Assembly (NCBI RefSeq): GCF_003347665.1 | Contig: NZ_QDGA01000007.1 | Coordinates: 85,952 to 149,951, forward strand | DNA length: 64,000 nucleotides | Direction of reading: 5' to 3' | Source of the DNA: Microvirga calopogonii | GTDB taxonomy: Bacteria > Pseudomonadota > Alphaproteobacteria > Rhizobiales > Beijerinckiaceae | Part shown: piece after piece, positions 55,604 to 62,210 of the stretch | Position numbering within the stretch: the first letter of the stretch is position 1 | How the letters are laid out: the number at the start of each line of letters is the position of its first letter | Position numbers and translations under genes: made by a program | The notes under the pieces: model-generated | Told to the model about the DNA's origin: nothing | The model's database searches: none | The model's input: only the letters and a program-made list of their open reading frames with translations

Positions 55604-55681
55604 CTACTGCTTGGCTCCCGTCAGCCCCTGGAGAACCCAGCGCCGCGCGCGCCGCATGGCGGACAGTTTCGAGCGTTTCAT
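55604..55681 (-). CDS. Micropeptide, 25 residues, basic
   Basis: Sequence begins MKRSKLSAMRRARRWVLQ and ends GLTGAKQ; strongly basic, amphipathic. AGGAGG lies six bases before its ATG, and the ATG overlaps the stop of the gene before it by one base (TGATG), so the two are coupled. Unknown function; a DNA-, RNA- or membrane-binding role would fit the charge. Confidence 0.6.
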   Translation of the reverse strand: MKRSKLSAMRRARRWVLQGLTGAKQ

Positions 55682-55812
55682 CACTGCCTCCTGCCGCCGA
55701 ATTGCCGAAGCTGGATGACGACGGCGGGCTCGGGCTTGCGAATGGCGGGCCGCACCGGGACGGAAACGATCAACGGATGATCGATCAGCCGATCCAGGAC
55801 AATGAGAACCAT
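55681..55812 (-). CDS. Small protein, 43 residues
   Basis: Begins MVLIVLDRLIDHPLIVSVPV and ends LRQFGGRRQ; hydrophobic N-terminal half, basic tail. CAGGAGG is six bases before the ATG. A perfect Crp-type site is centred 58.5 bases upstream. Too short for the usual gene-length cut-offs. No family recognised. Confidence 0.65.
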   Translation of the reverse strand: MVLIVLDRLIDHPLIVSVPVRPAIRKPEPAVVIQLRQFGGRRQ

Positions 55813-55862
55813 GACGACCTCCTGATTTCATTCCGATGATGGCCGAAGCGGTAACCCTCTTC

Positions 55863-55878
55863 TGTGACGACGGTCACA
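55863..55878. promoter_or_regulatory. Perfect Crp-type site upstream of the two-gene micropeptide operon
   Basis: TGTGA-CGACGG-TCACA. With class II geometry (-41.5) transcription would start 17 bases before the ATG at 55812, just upstream of the ribosome binding site, and CATCAT lies at the -10 position. Confidence 0.75.
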
Positions 55879-55890
55879 GAAGTCGAAACT

Positions 55891-56043
55891 TCAGACGACA
55901 GGTAAGACCTGCAGGCGCGTCTGCCGGGTGACCTCGATCACCTCCTTGCCGGACAGCACGACGGGGCGCGGCGCGCGGCCGTTCACCGCGATGGCGTCGG
56001 CCACGAACAGGAGAGCAAGGACACACAGGATGCGGCGGGACAT
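55891..56043 (-). CDS. Small secreted or membrane protein, 50 residues
   Basis: MSRRILCVLALLFVADAIAV looks like a Sec signal peptide with cleavage after AIA; the mature part is about 32 residues and ends TRQTRLQVLPVV. GGAGG precedes the ATG by seven bases. Shares a Crp-like site with the divergent DUF6894 gene. Confidence 0.65.
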   Translation of the reverse strand: MSRRILCVLALLFVADAIAVNGRAPRPVVLSGKEVIEVTRQTRLQVLPVV

Positions 56044-56092
56044 GATCGGCCTCCATCTGAGACCGACCCTGCCACCGCGTGCGCCGGGAAAC

Positions 56093-56108
56093 CGTGATCG
56101 TGAGCACA
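56093..56108. promoter_or_regulatory. Crp-like site between two divergent small genes
   Basis: CGTGA-TCGTGA-GCACA, two mismatches to consensus. Its centre is 57.5 bases from the start at 56043 and 59.5 bases from the start at 56160, the same distance as the better sites nearby, which is why I report it. Confidence 0.4.
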
Positions 56109-56159
56109 GAAGCCGGAGCAGGCCCGTGCGAGAGTGGAGCCATCGAGATGGAGGTCCAA

Positions 56160-56396
56160 ATGTTCTATCTGTACTTTCACTGCGCAGGTCCCGGCGAGAT
56201 CCTGATCGACCGCGATGGGGCGGAGGTTCTCGATCTGGTCGAGGCCCGGGACCGGGCTCTCACCCTGGCGAAGATGCTCGTCGAGCAGGCTTACGGCACG
56301 CGCGACTTCACGGATTGGCACGTCTACGTGAGCGATGAGGAAGACGACGAGATGCTGCTGATTCCGTTCTCCGCCGTCATGCCGACGATCCATTAG
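56160..56396 (+). CDS. DUF6894-type small protein
   Basis: A 78-residue acidic protein beginning MFYLYFHCAGPGE and containing DRDGAEVLDLVEARDRALTL, which matches the DUF6894 pattern (a short protein with a Y/F-F-x-H strand, DxxGxE and a following helix) abundant in Methylobacteriaceae and Bradyrhizobiaceae. Function unknown. Start with GGAGG five bases upstream is preferred over earlier in-frame ATG codons. Confidence 0.75.
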   Translation: MFYLYFHCAGPGEILIDRDGAEVLDLVEARDRALTLAKMLVEQAYGTRDFTDWHVYVSDEEDDEMLLIPFSAVMPTIH

Positions 56397-56540
56397 CATC
56401 AAGGCGCAGGGTTGCCACAAACCCTGCATCGCGTACGGACGAAGCTTGGCGCCCAGCGGTTATAGCCGACATTTGGAGATGGCGCCTCCGTCCCCTTCGG
56501 ATCCGCGCTGCCGCGACAGTCGCCCTCCCACGATCCAGAT

Positions 56541-56714
56541 TCAAACCTCGGAATACCTGGAACGACGGGCAAGCCAATCGGCCTGCTCCGCCAGATGCCG
56601 CCATCGACGGGCGGCCGCGCGCAGTTCAGCACGCATGCCCGCCGCATGGCGGGGATCGTCCGCACGACGCTCCGCTCTGGCGGCCTTTTCCCTATAGTGC
56701 TGATTGGGACCCAT
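56541..56714 (-). CDS. Small charged helical protein, 57 residues
   Basis: Begins MGPNQHYREKAARAERRADD and continues as one amphipathic helix rich in A, R and E (RAELRAAARRWRHLAEQADW). Such YRExAxxAExRAxxARDP-type short proteins are frequent hypotheticals in Hyphomicrobiales. GAGAG is a weak ribosome binding site; no Crp-type site is evident before it. Confidence 0.6.
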   Translation of the reverse strand: MGPNQHYREKAARAERRADDPRHAAGMRAELRAAARRWRHLAEQADWLARRSRYSEV

Positions 56715-56773
56715 GTATCTCTCGCGTCATGCCGTGACCCGGCGCCCGGACCACTGCTCTCGAAGTGTCGTCT

Positions 56774-56860
56774 TCACGCTTTGACGGATCCTTTGGGCTT
56801 TTCGGGAACTGAAATGGTCACCTGCTGGCCGGACCTTGGATCAAGAATGGTGAGTGTCAT
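56774..56860 (-). CDS. Micropeptide, 28 residues
   Basis: Begins MTLTILDPRSGQQVTISVPE and ends KPKGSVKA. AAGGAG lies six bases before the ATG. A Crp-type site is centred 58.5 bases upstream, the same spacing as for the other small genes. The sequence looks like a two-strand beta element. Unknown function. Confidence 0.65.
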   Translation of the reverse strand: MTLTILDPRSGQQVTISVPEKPKGSVKA

Positions 56861-56910
56861 CACGGGCTCCTTCAGTTGAGCCCATCATGGCTGAGCGCAC
56901 GCCGTCGTTC

Positions 56911-56926
56911 CGTGATGGGCATCACA
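56911..56926. promoter_or_regulatory. Crp-type site upstream of the 28-residue gene
   Basis: CGTGA-TGGGCA-TCACA, one mismatch, centred 58.5 bases before the ATG at 56860; CATGAT on the reverse strand (56884-56889) sits at the -10 position. Confidence 0.6.
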
Positions 56927-56936
56927 CAGGCTCCGG

Positions 56937-56952
56937 TGTGACGCGGCGCACA
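56937..56952. promoter_or_regulatory. Crp-type site, rightward candidate
   Basis: TGTGA-CGCGGC-GCACA, one mismatch, 10 bases from the preceding site. In the rightward direction TAGTCT (56974-56979) and a start near 56986 have class II spacing, which would produce a short untranslated RNA. Confidence 0.5.
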
Positions 56953-56985
56953 GATCGGTGGAAATACGTGGGCTAGTCTGTGAAC

Positions 56986-57037
56986 GTTCCTCCCTGTCAA
57001 CTCAGCGCCTCGATCCCGGATCGGGCGCTTTTCTTTT
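56986..57037 (+). ncRNA. Candidate Crp-controlled small RNA with intrinsic terminator
   Basis: No gene precedes it on the forward strand, yet a strong terminator (AGCGCC-T-CGATCC / GGATCG-GGCGCT, 57004-57029, then TTTCTTTT) is present. A Crp-type site and -10-like TAGTCT lie at the right distance upstream. The predicted RNA of about 50 bases carries CCTCCC at its 5' end, complementary to ribosome binding sites, as in rhizobial anti-Shine-Dalgarno sRNAs. Existence is inferred only. Confidence 0.35.
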
Positions 57038-57063
57038 GGCCGCCTGCCCCCTGCATTTTCCTC

Positions 57064-57079
57064 TGTGACCGACCCCACA
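57064..57079. promoter_or_regulatory. Crp-type site upstream of the VRDHR repeat gene
   Basis: TGTGA-CCGACC-CCACA, one mismatch, centred 71.5 bases before the ATG at 57143. TAGCGT (57101-57106) is a weak -10 candidate. Confidence 0.5.
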
Positions 57080-57142
57080 TCAGAGCGCTTTCGACCCGTG
57101 TAGCGTCGAAGAGTGCAAACCGCTTCTCAGAGGAGAATGACC

Positions 57143-57406
57143 ATGACGAAGATCCATCGTGCCCGGCTTGGTGCCGCACTATTCCTCATCCTGTCCGTCG
57201 GATATGGCGTGAAGGGCGCCGAAGCGTGCGACTCTCGGGTCACGACACGCCCCGGAGACCTGTGGGGCAGGCCGTCGCCTGTCGTGCGCGACCATCGAAA
57301 TCCTTACGGCTCCGCTCCCGGCGGCGTGATCGTCACCAGCACGCCTCGTGATCCCATCGTACGGGATCACCGTTCGCCTCCTGTCGTGCGCGATCATCGT
57401 TGGTGA
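57143..57406 (+). CDS. Small secreted protein with PVVRDHR repeats
   Basis: An 87-residue protein with a signal peptide (ALFLILSVGYGVKGAEA, cleavage near residue 28) and one cysteine after it. The mature part repeats P(V/I)VRDHR three times, separated by Gly/Pro-rich spacers. AGGAG is seven bases before the chosen ATG; another ATG two codons earlier is possible. No family recognised. Metal or anion binding by the repeated D-H-R is a guess. Confidence 0.7.
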   Translation: MTKIHRARLGAALFLILSVGYGVKGAEACDSRVTTRPGDLWGRPSPVVRDHRNPYGSAPGGVIVTSTPRDPIVRDHRSPPVVRDHRW

Positions 57407-57432
57407 TGGCTGCCTTCGGGACCGGAAATCTG

Positions 57433-57468
57433 GCGCATCGTGCGGGTCGATCGTTCCGCACGATGCGC
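57433..57468 (+). terminator. Terminator of the VRDHR gene
   Basis: GCGCATCGTGCGG and CCGCACGATGCGC make a perfect 13-base-pair stem around a 10-base loop, followed by GGAAATTGTCTTT. The left arm recurs after the gene ending at 41769. Confidence 0.7.
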
Positions 57469-57515
57469 GGAAATTGTCTTTCAGCCGCAAAGAACGCTCA
57501 CGGCGGCGCCTGAAA

Positions 57516-57531
57516 TGTGATGGCCGCCACA
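57516..57531. promoter_or_regulatory. Crp-type site upstream of the 49-residue gene
   Basis: TGTGA-TGGCCG-CCACA, one mismatch, centred 61.5 bases before the ATG at 57585; TACAAC (57553-57558) is at the -10 position. Confidence 0.55.
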
Positions 57532-57584
57532 GTCCTCCAACGGTCTTCGGAATACAACGATGTCAGCCTGAATGGAGAGCCCCC

Positions 57585-57734
57585 ATGAAACGGAAGCAAA
57601 AGTCGTTCATGTTCATCCGCAAGAGCGATTGCAAGTCTGTCTTCGACTCGATCTATCTGCGTGAAGCCGTGTTCCGCAAAGCCGTGACCGCCGCCGACGT
57701 CAAGGCAGGCCTTCTGCCGAGGCGCAACGGTTAA
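57585..57734 (+). CDS. Small basic protein, 49 residues
   Basis: Begins MKRKQKSFMFIRKSDCKSVF and ends KAGLLPRRNG; basic, one cysteine, probably two helices. GGAGA lies nine bases before the ATG. It is bracketed by a Crp-type site and a terminator, so it is a complete transcription unit. Unknown function. Confidence 0.65.
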   Translation: MKRKQKSFMFIRKSDCKSVFDSIYLREAVFRKAVTAADVKAGLLPRRNG

Positions 57735-57761
57735 GACACTTCTCCCCATCGCGGACGAGCG

Positions 57762-57781
57762 GGGCCTGAGCCGTCAGGCCC
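57762..57781 (+). terminator. Terminator of the 49-residue gene
   Basis: GGGCCTGA-GCCG-TCAGGCCC, an eight-base-pair stem followed by TTCATT. A second weak hairpin with T-run (AGCCG-GAA-CGGCT-TTTT) is at 57849-57865. Confidence 0.6.
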
Positions 57782-57929
57782 TTCATTGATGATTATCCGT
57801 TGTCGATTGGCTGAACGACCAGATTGTCGAGGAGAGCTAATAACGGGCAGCCGGAACGGCTTTTTCACTCTGTTCAGACAGGCACGGCGCCATCAATCGC
57901 GCCGCTCTTACGGCCGTGGCGGCCGCGCC

Positions 57930-58085
57930 TCACCCTACGCGCCGCCAATACCCTTCGATCGGAACAGCGACGGCACAGCGCTCTTCGGTCGAAAACCGGG
58001 GATAATCGTCGCCCTGCGTCCAGCCGCCGTTACCGCCAGGAACGAAGTGCAGATAGACGAAAACGATATGAGAGATGACCCACAT
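57930..58085 (-). CDS. Small protein, 51 residues
   Basis: Begins MWVISHIVFVYLHFVPGGNG, continues GWTQGDDYPRFSTEERC and ends EGYWRRVG. AGGAGG is five bases before the ATG. The N-terminus is hydrophobic but short; aromatic residues are frequent. A Crp-type site is centred 57.5 bases upstream. No family recognised. Confidence 0.7.
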   Translation of the reverse strand: MWVISHIVFVYLHFVPGGNGGWTQGDDYPRFSTEERCAVAVPIEGYWRRVG

Positions 58086-58134
58086 GTCAGCCTCCTGATA
58101 TACCCCAATGGTAGCTCGGATGCGTGGTGCGCTC

Positions 58135-58150
58135 TGAGACGGAAGTCACA
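58135..58150. promoter_or_regulatory. Crp-type site upstream of the 51-residue gene
   Basis: TGAGA-CGGAAG-TCACA, one mismatch, centred 57.5 bases before the ATG at 58085; on the reverse strand TACCAT (58108-58113) fits the -10 element. It is the rightmost site of the cluster. Confidence 0.55.
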
Positions 58151-58290
58151 GAAAGCCGCCAAGTGCGTGACGGATCGGACGGGGTGGACACGTCCTTTGG
58201 ATCGTGCGACCGAATTGCCGTGTGTCTCTGCTCGAAGAGCAACCCGGCCGCCACTCGTGGGAAGGTCGGGGCAAAGGGGAGCTGCCTGCC

Positions 58291-59289
58291 ATGATCGTTC
58301 TCTCCGACAAGGAAATCCGCTCGCTCCTGCAGATGAGCGAGGCTGTCGAGATCGTCGAGAAGGCGATGATCGCGGTCTCGGACGGCGCCGCCAACCTCCC
58401 GCTGCGCTCGGCGGTGGATGTCGGTGGGCCGAACAAGATGGGCGTCATGCCGGGCGCCCTCATGCCCGGCAACGGCCGGATCGACGCATGTTTCGGCGTG
58501 AAGCTGGTGAGCCTGTTTCCCGGCAATCCCGATGCGGGATATTCCTCCCACCAGGGGGCGATCGTCCTCTTCGAGCCGGAGCACGGTTCGGCCGTCGGCA
58601 TGATGAATGCCGGCCTTCTGACCGCCATTCGCACGGCTGCCGCCAGCGCTGTGGCGACCCGGGTGCTGGCGCGGCCCGACTGCGCCACGCTCGCGATGGT
58701 CGGTGCCGGCGAACAGGCCGAGCAGCACCTCGAGGCCATGCTCTGCGTGCGTCCGTCGATCCGGGAACTGCGGGTGGCCGGGCGTCGGCGCGAGAAGGCG
58801 GATGCCTTCGCATCCCATGCGGCGGAGCGTTATCCGGAGCTCACTGTGAGAGTCTTCGATGACGTTCGCTCCGCCGTCGCGGGCGCCGATCTCATCTGCA
58901 CGGTCACATCCGCGGACGAGCCGGTCCTCATGGGCGAATGGGTGGCGCCGGGCACCCATCTCAACGTGGTCGGGGCGTCGATCCCAACGAAGCGCGAAAT
59001 CGACGAGGAGACGGTGGCCCGCTCGAGGCTCTATGTCGATTATCGTCCGTCCACCTTCGCGCAGGCCGGCGAGGTCATCGGCGCCATCGAAAGCGGCCGC
59101 ATCGGGCGAGAGCATGTGCTGGCCGAAATCGGCGAGGTTCTGGCGGGAAAAGCCGCGGGCCGGATGGCCGCCGACGACATCACGCTCTACCGCTCGCTCG
59201 GCATCGCCGCGCAGGATCTCGCCTGTGCGAGCCATTGCGTGCGAGAGGCGAAGGCGCGCGGCCGGGGAGTCGAGGCATCCCTGGAGTGA
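58291..59289 (+). CDS. Ornithine cyclodeaminase/mu-crystallin family protein
   Basis: A 332-residue NAD(P)-binding enzyme: N-terminal dimer domain (LSDKEIRSLLQMSEAVEIVE), then a Rossmann domain with MVGAGEQAEQHLEAM. Family members include ornithine cyclodeaminase, alanine dehydrogenase and ketimine reductases; the family-typical K and D are near SAVDVGGPNKMGVMPG and ADLICTVTSADEPV. Substrate uncertain. ATG 58291 has GGGGAG upstream; the longer frame does not. Convergent with the DMT transporter gene 12 bases away. Confidence 0.9.
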   Translation: MIVLSDKEIRSLLQMSEAVEIVEKAMIAVSDGAANLPLRSAVDVGGPNKMGVMPGALMPGNGRIDACFGVKLVSLFPGNPDAGYSSHQGAIVLFEPEHGSAVGMMNAGLLTAIRTAAASAVATRVLARPDCATLAMVGAGEQAEQHLEAMLCVRPSIRELRVAGRRREKADAFASHAAERYPELTVRVFDDVRSAVAGADLICTVTSADEPVLMGEWVAPGTHLNVVGASIPTKREIDEETVARSRLYVDYRPSTFAQAGEVIGAIESGRIGREHVLAEIGEVLAGKAAGRMAADDITLYRSLGIAAQDLACASHCVREAKARGRGVEASLE

Positions 59290-59301
59290 CAGGAGAAATC
59301 C

Positions 59302-60198
59302 TTAACGGTGGCGGTCCCAGACCAGGGCCGCCAGCGGCATGACGTGGTTGCGCCGCAAGGTGATGATCAGGACCCCGCAGAGCGCGATGCCCGTCCCGGC
59401 CGCCATCCGCAGGTCGAAGTGATCCCCCGTGATGAGCAATCCGAGCGCCACGGTTATGAGCGGGTTCATGATCGTCAGCGGCGCGATCAGGTTGGCCGGG
59501 TACTTCCCGATGAGCCCGTAATAGATGGTGTGGGCGACCAGGGACACGATCAGGGCCGAGAACAGCAGGGCCGCCAGGAAGGCCCAGCCGGCCTCCATGG
59601 CCTTGGGGAGTTGATCTGCTTCGAGACCGGCGGAAAGAAAGGTCAGGGGCATCACGGATGCCAGCCCGATCCAGGCCTGGAACCGTAGCGGCTTCACGCC
59701 CTCCATCTGCTTCATCAGCACGGCCGCCAGCGAGCCTGCCGCCGCAGAGCCGAGGATCAGGGCAAGCCCGCCGGAAACGGGAAACCCGCCGGCGGGATCC
59801 CACATCACGAGCACGCCGCCGATGAATGTCAGCGCGATCCCCAGGCCCCGTCGCCAGTAGACTTTCTCCCCCAGCATCGCGACCGACAGGAGGGTCGTGA
59901 TCGGCAGGCCGAGCTGCCCGACGATGGCGGCGCTGGACGGGCTGGCCGTCCGGATGCCGAGGAAGAAGAGCGCGAAGCCGCCTCCCCCCATGAGAAAGCC
60001 CACCAGCAGGATGCGCCATGTCGGCCGTGGCATGGGCAGAAGCCATGGCAGCGCCAGCATGGCGACGATGCCATAGCGGATGGCCGCGTAGAACAAGGGA
60101 GGGATCGCCATGTCGGAAACGACGATCTTGCTCACCACCGTATGGGCCGCCCACAGAAGGCAGACCAGAATCATAAGGGAAAAGTCGCGCAGGGCCAT
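59302..60198 (-). CDS. EamA/DMT-family permease
   Basis: A 298-residue membrane protein with ten predicted helices and two EamA repeats (LLWAAHTVVSKIVVSDMAIP near the N-terminus, APLTIMNPLITVALGLLITG in the second). The ATG at 60198 gives a helix-ready MALRDFSLMIL; a longer frame from 60282 adds a polar leader unlike the family. Likely exporter of an amino acid or related metabolite; pairing with the ornithine cyclodeaminase-like gene may be accidental. Confidence 0.88.
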   Translation of the reverse strand: MALRDFSLMILVCLLWAAHTVVSKIVVSDMAIPPLFYAAIRYGIVAMLALPWLLPMPRPTWRILLVGFLMGGGGFALFFLGIRTASPSSAAIVGQLGLPITTLLSVAMLGEKVYWRRGLGIALTFIGGVLVMWDPAGGFPVSGGLALILGSAAAGSLAAVLMKQMEGVKPLRFQAWIGLASVMPLTFLSAGLEADQLPKAMEAGWAFLAALLFSALIVSLVAHTIYYGLIGKYPANLIAPLTIMNPLITVALGLLITGDHFDLRMAAGTGIALCGVLIITLRRNHVMPLAALVWDRHR

Positions 60199-60357
60199 GA
60201 TACGGGATAACCCGGCTCCATCCCGGGCCACAAATGCCGCGTGCGTAGGGCTGGCATGCTCCCGAAAATTGGGAACATTCACACGATAGCAACGATTGTG
60301 TTCCCTGTCTCGTCATCACGGCCTTGCGCGGACCGTGGCAGCAGATAAATGCCCCAC

Positions 60358-60494
60358 TGTCATCCCGGGGCCGCGCAGCGGAGCCCGGGCCCCATAAACA
60401 CGGCGGCTCAAGAAAGCACGATAGCCGTGACACTTCTTCTTGCGTCGTATGCGTTTATGGGCTCCGGGCTCGCCTCCGGCGCCCCGGAATGACA
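60358..60494. repeat. Palindromic intergenic repeat, same family as 11566-11710
   Basis: Starts TGTCATCCCGGGGC and ends GCGCCCCGGAATGACA, with inner arms AGCCCGGGCCCCATAAAC and GTTTATGGGCTCCGGGCT. It fills much of the 354-base gap between two genes on the reverse strand; nothing else was recognised there. Confidence 0.7.
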
Positions 60495-60552
60495 GAGCAA
60501 AGTTCCAGACTTCACGGCCGCCGGCCATGACGACAGGGCGTGTAACGCCGCC

Positions 60553-61446
60553 TCAGGCGACATGATCCCAGATGTCGTCCTGGGGTTCATAGCCGATCAG
60601 CCGGCGGGTGCTCTCGATGTCCCACGGCATGTTGCGGTTCCGCGACATTCCGTTGACGACGATGCCGGGCTGCGGCCAAGCTTTCGCATCAGCGAGAAGG
60701 GCTCGCTCGATCACGGCCGCGAAGTCCCGGTTCGAGAGCCACATGTTGCGGAACCAGGTGAGATCCCGCTCCGTGTCGGGGCCGTCACTCGTTTCCTCCC
60801 CGGGCAGGCCCGAGGTGTTGATGGTCTCCGGCCGGTTCTCGCCCGGCTGGCACCAGCCGATCCGGACGCAGACGGCTGTCAGCGTGCCGTCGGAGCGATG
60901 AGCTTCGGCCAGGCAGACGCGCTCGCCCATCAGCTTGGACGCCGCATAGGCGAAGCCCTGGATGGTCTCCCGGCCGTTGAACCAGCGCGTTCCCGGACCC
61001 GGCGGCAAAGACGTCGTCAGGGCGCCGGGCGTCAGCGTGTCGGCCAGGGGCGCGTCCTTGTATTGCCCCATCACGTGGTTGGAGGAGGCGAATACGACCC
61101 GCCGAAGCCCTACCCGGCCGGCCGCCGCCAGGAGGGCGAGGGTCATGTCGAAGGACGCGCAGGCATCGCTCCAGGGCGCATCCGGATAGGGGTTCTGGGC
61201 GGCGAAATGCACCGCCCCGTCGACTTCGGCCAAAGCCGCGTGCCACTGCACATCGGATGGGTCCCCGAGATTACCCGCGACCCATTGCACCCGATCCGTC
61301 GCACCTCCCGCTTGCGGCGGCGTGCGGTCGAGCGCGACGATCCGCTCGCACCAATCCTGCGCCAGCAGATGAGCGATCAGCTTTTGGCCGAGATTGCCTC
61401 CAGCGCCTGTGATGAGGACGGAACGAACCGATTTCAGGGAAGGCAT
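60553..61446 (-). CDS. NAD-dependent epimerase/dehydratase, uronate-dehydrogenase-like
   Basis: A 297-residue extended short-chain dehydrogenase: GAGGNLGQ at 14-21, the YxxxK pair in YAASKLMGER and RIGWCQPGENRPET later. Length and the SSNHVMGQY and RIGWCQP segments are like bacterial uronate dehydrogenases (Udh), which oxidise galacturonate or glucuronate to the aldarolactone, but a nucleotide-sugar epimerase cannot be excluded. ATG 61446 is the first start of the frame; its ribosome binding site is weak. Confidence 0.8.
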   Translation of the reverse strand: MPSLKSVRSVLITGAGGNLGQKLIAHLLAQDWCERIVALDRTPPQAGGATDRVQWVAGNLGDPSDVQWHAALAEVDGAVHFAAQNPYPDAPWSDACASFDMTLALLAAAGRVGLRRVVFASSNHVMGQYKDAPLADTLTPGALTTSLPPGPGTRWFNGRETIQGFAYAASKLMGERVCLAEAHRSDGTLTAVCVRIGWCQPGENRPETINTSGLPGEETSDGPDTERDLTWFRNMWLSNRDFAAVIERALLADAKAWPQPGIVVNGMSRNRNMPWDIESTRRLIGYEPQDDIWDHVA

Positions 61447-61708
61447 GACCGAACTGACGCTCCACGATGATGATCGAGAGGCAGTATTGCGCCGCCGACG
61501 GCGGCTGTCACCCGCGTGCGGCAGGGCATAACGGCCAAATCGGTACAGTGCGTTCCTGACATGGAAAAGCCCAGGCTCCGGGGCGTTGCGACCAGAGGGT
61601 CAGGAGGTGTCGCACATATACAATCAACTGACTCATCAGGATCAGACTGGAAGTACCGACCCGTACAACGGATCGGACCCTGTAACATCCAGGTGCTCCT
61701 ACCCGAGC
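61447..61708. other. Sequence upstream of the group II intron (5' exon side)
   Basis: No convincing gene. A forward frame (61516-61722) has a plausible length but no ribosome binding site and odd composition. The region holds an inverted repeat GCCGCCGAC/GGCGGC near 61491 and would contain the intron's binding site just before 61709. Confidence 0.35.
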
Positions 61709-62210
61709 GTGCGAAGGAGTAATCCGACGTACGAAGCCTTGGGAACAATGGCCCCACTCTGACAGCCTCGATGCTGGAGGTGGACCAGGAGAGGACGGAA
61801 CGGTTGAGCGTAAGCAAAGAACCTACATAAAAGCTCGTGAAGCCTAACCTGCCAAAGAGGCTGACAGGCAGGACCAAAATGGTAAGCGGGTCGGATCAGG
61901 TCGACGCCCTTGACCTGACGATGTTCAGAACTCCCGCCGGGTCATAGGTTCCAACCTCCTCCGACCGCATCTTCAGTCTGATCAACTGGGTAAGCCCCAC
62001 CCGTCCCGCCTCACGGCGGTAGCCTAACCGTAAGGAAAGGGGATGACGGAGGGGGTAGAGGAGAGCCGGAGAAAGCGAAGGCCGCCTTGTAATGGGGCGG
62101 ATAGGGCCACCGCACGGTGGAGATCCCCAGTCCGAAAGGACGCAGACTTCCGGCAGGTCTCAGCGATTGAGAAGCACTGGGACGATGCCAACCATTCGAG
62201 ACGTTAGACG

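Noticed and set aside
56763..56779. Crp-type site before the 57-residue gene
   Set aside because: At the expected distance only a degenerate GTG...TCAC pattern exists with wrong spacing.
57786..58862. Long forward frame overlapping the 51-residue gene and ornithine cyclodeaminase gene
   Set aside because: Arginine-rich shadow; the reverse-strand small gene and the forward gene at 58291 have proper starts.
61434..61877. Reverse-strand frame across the intron 5' end
   Set aside because: It overlaps the epimerase start and intron domain I and has no protein-like features.
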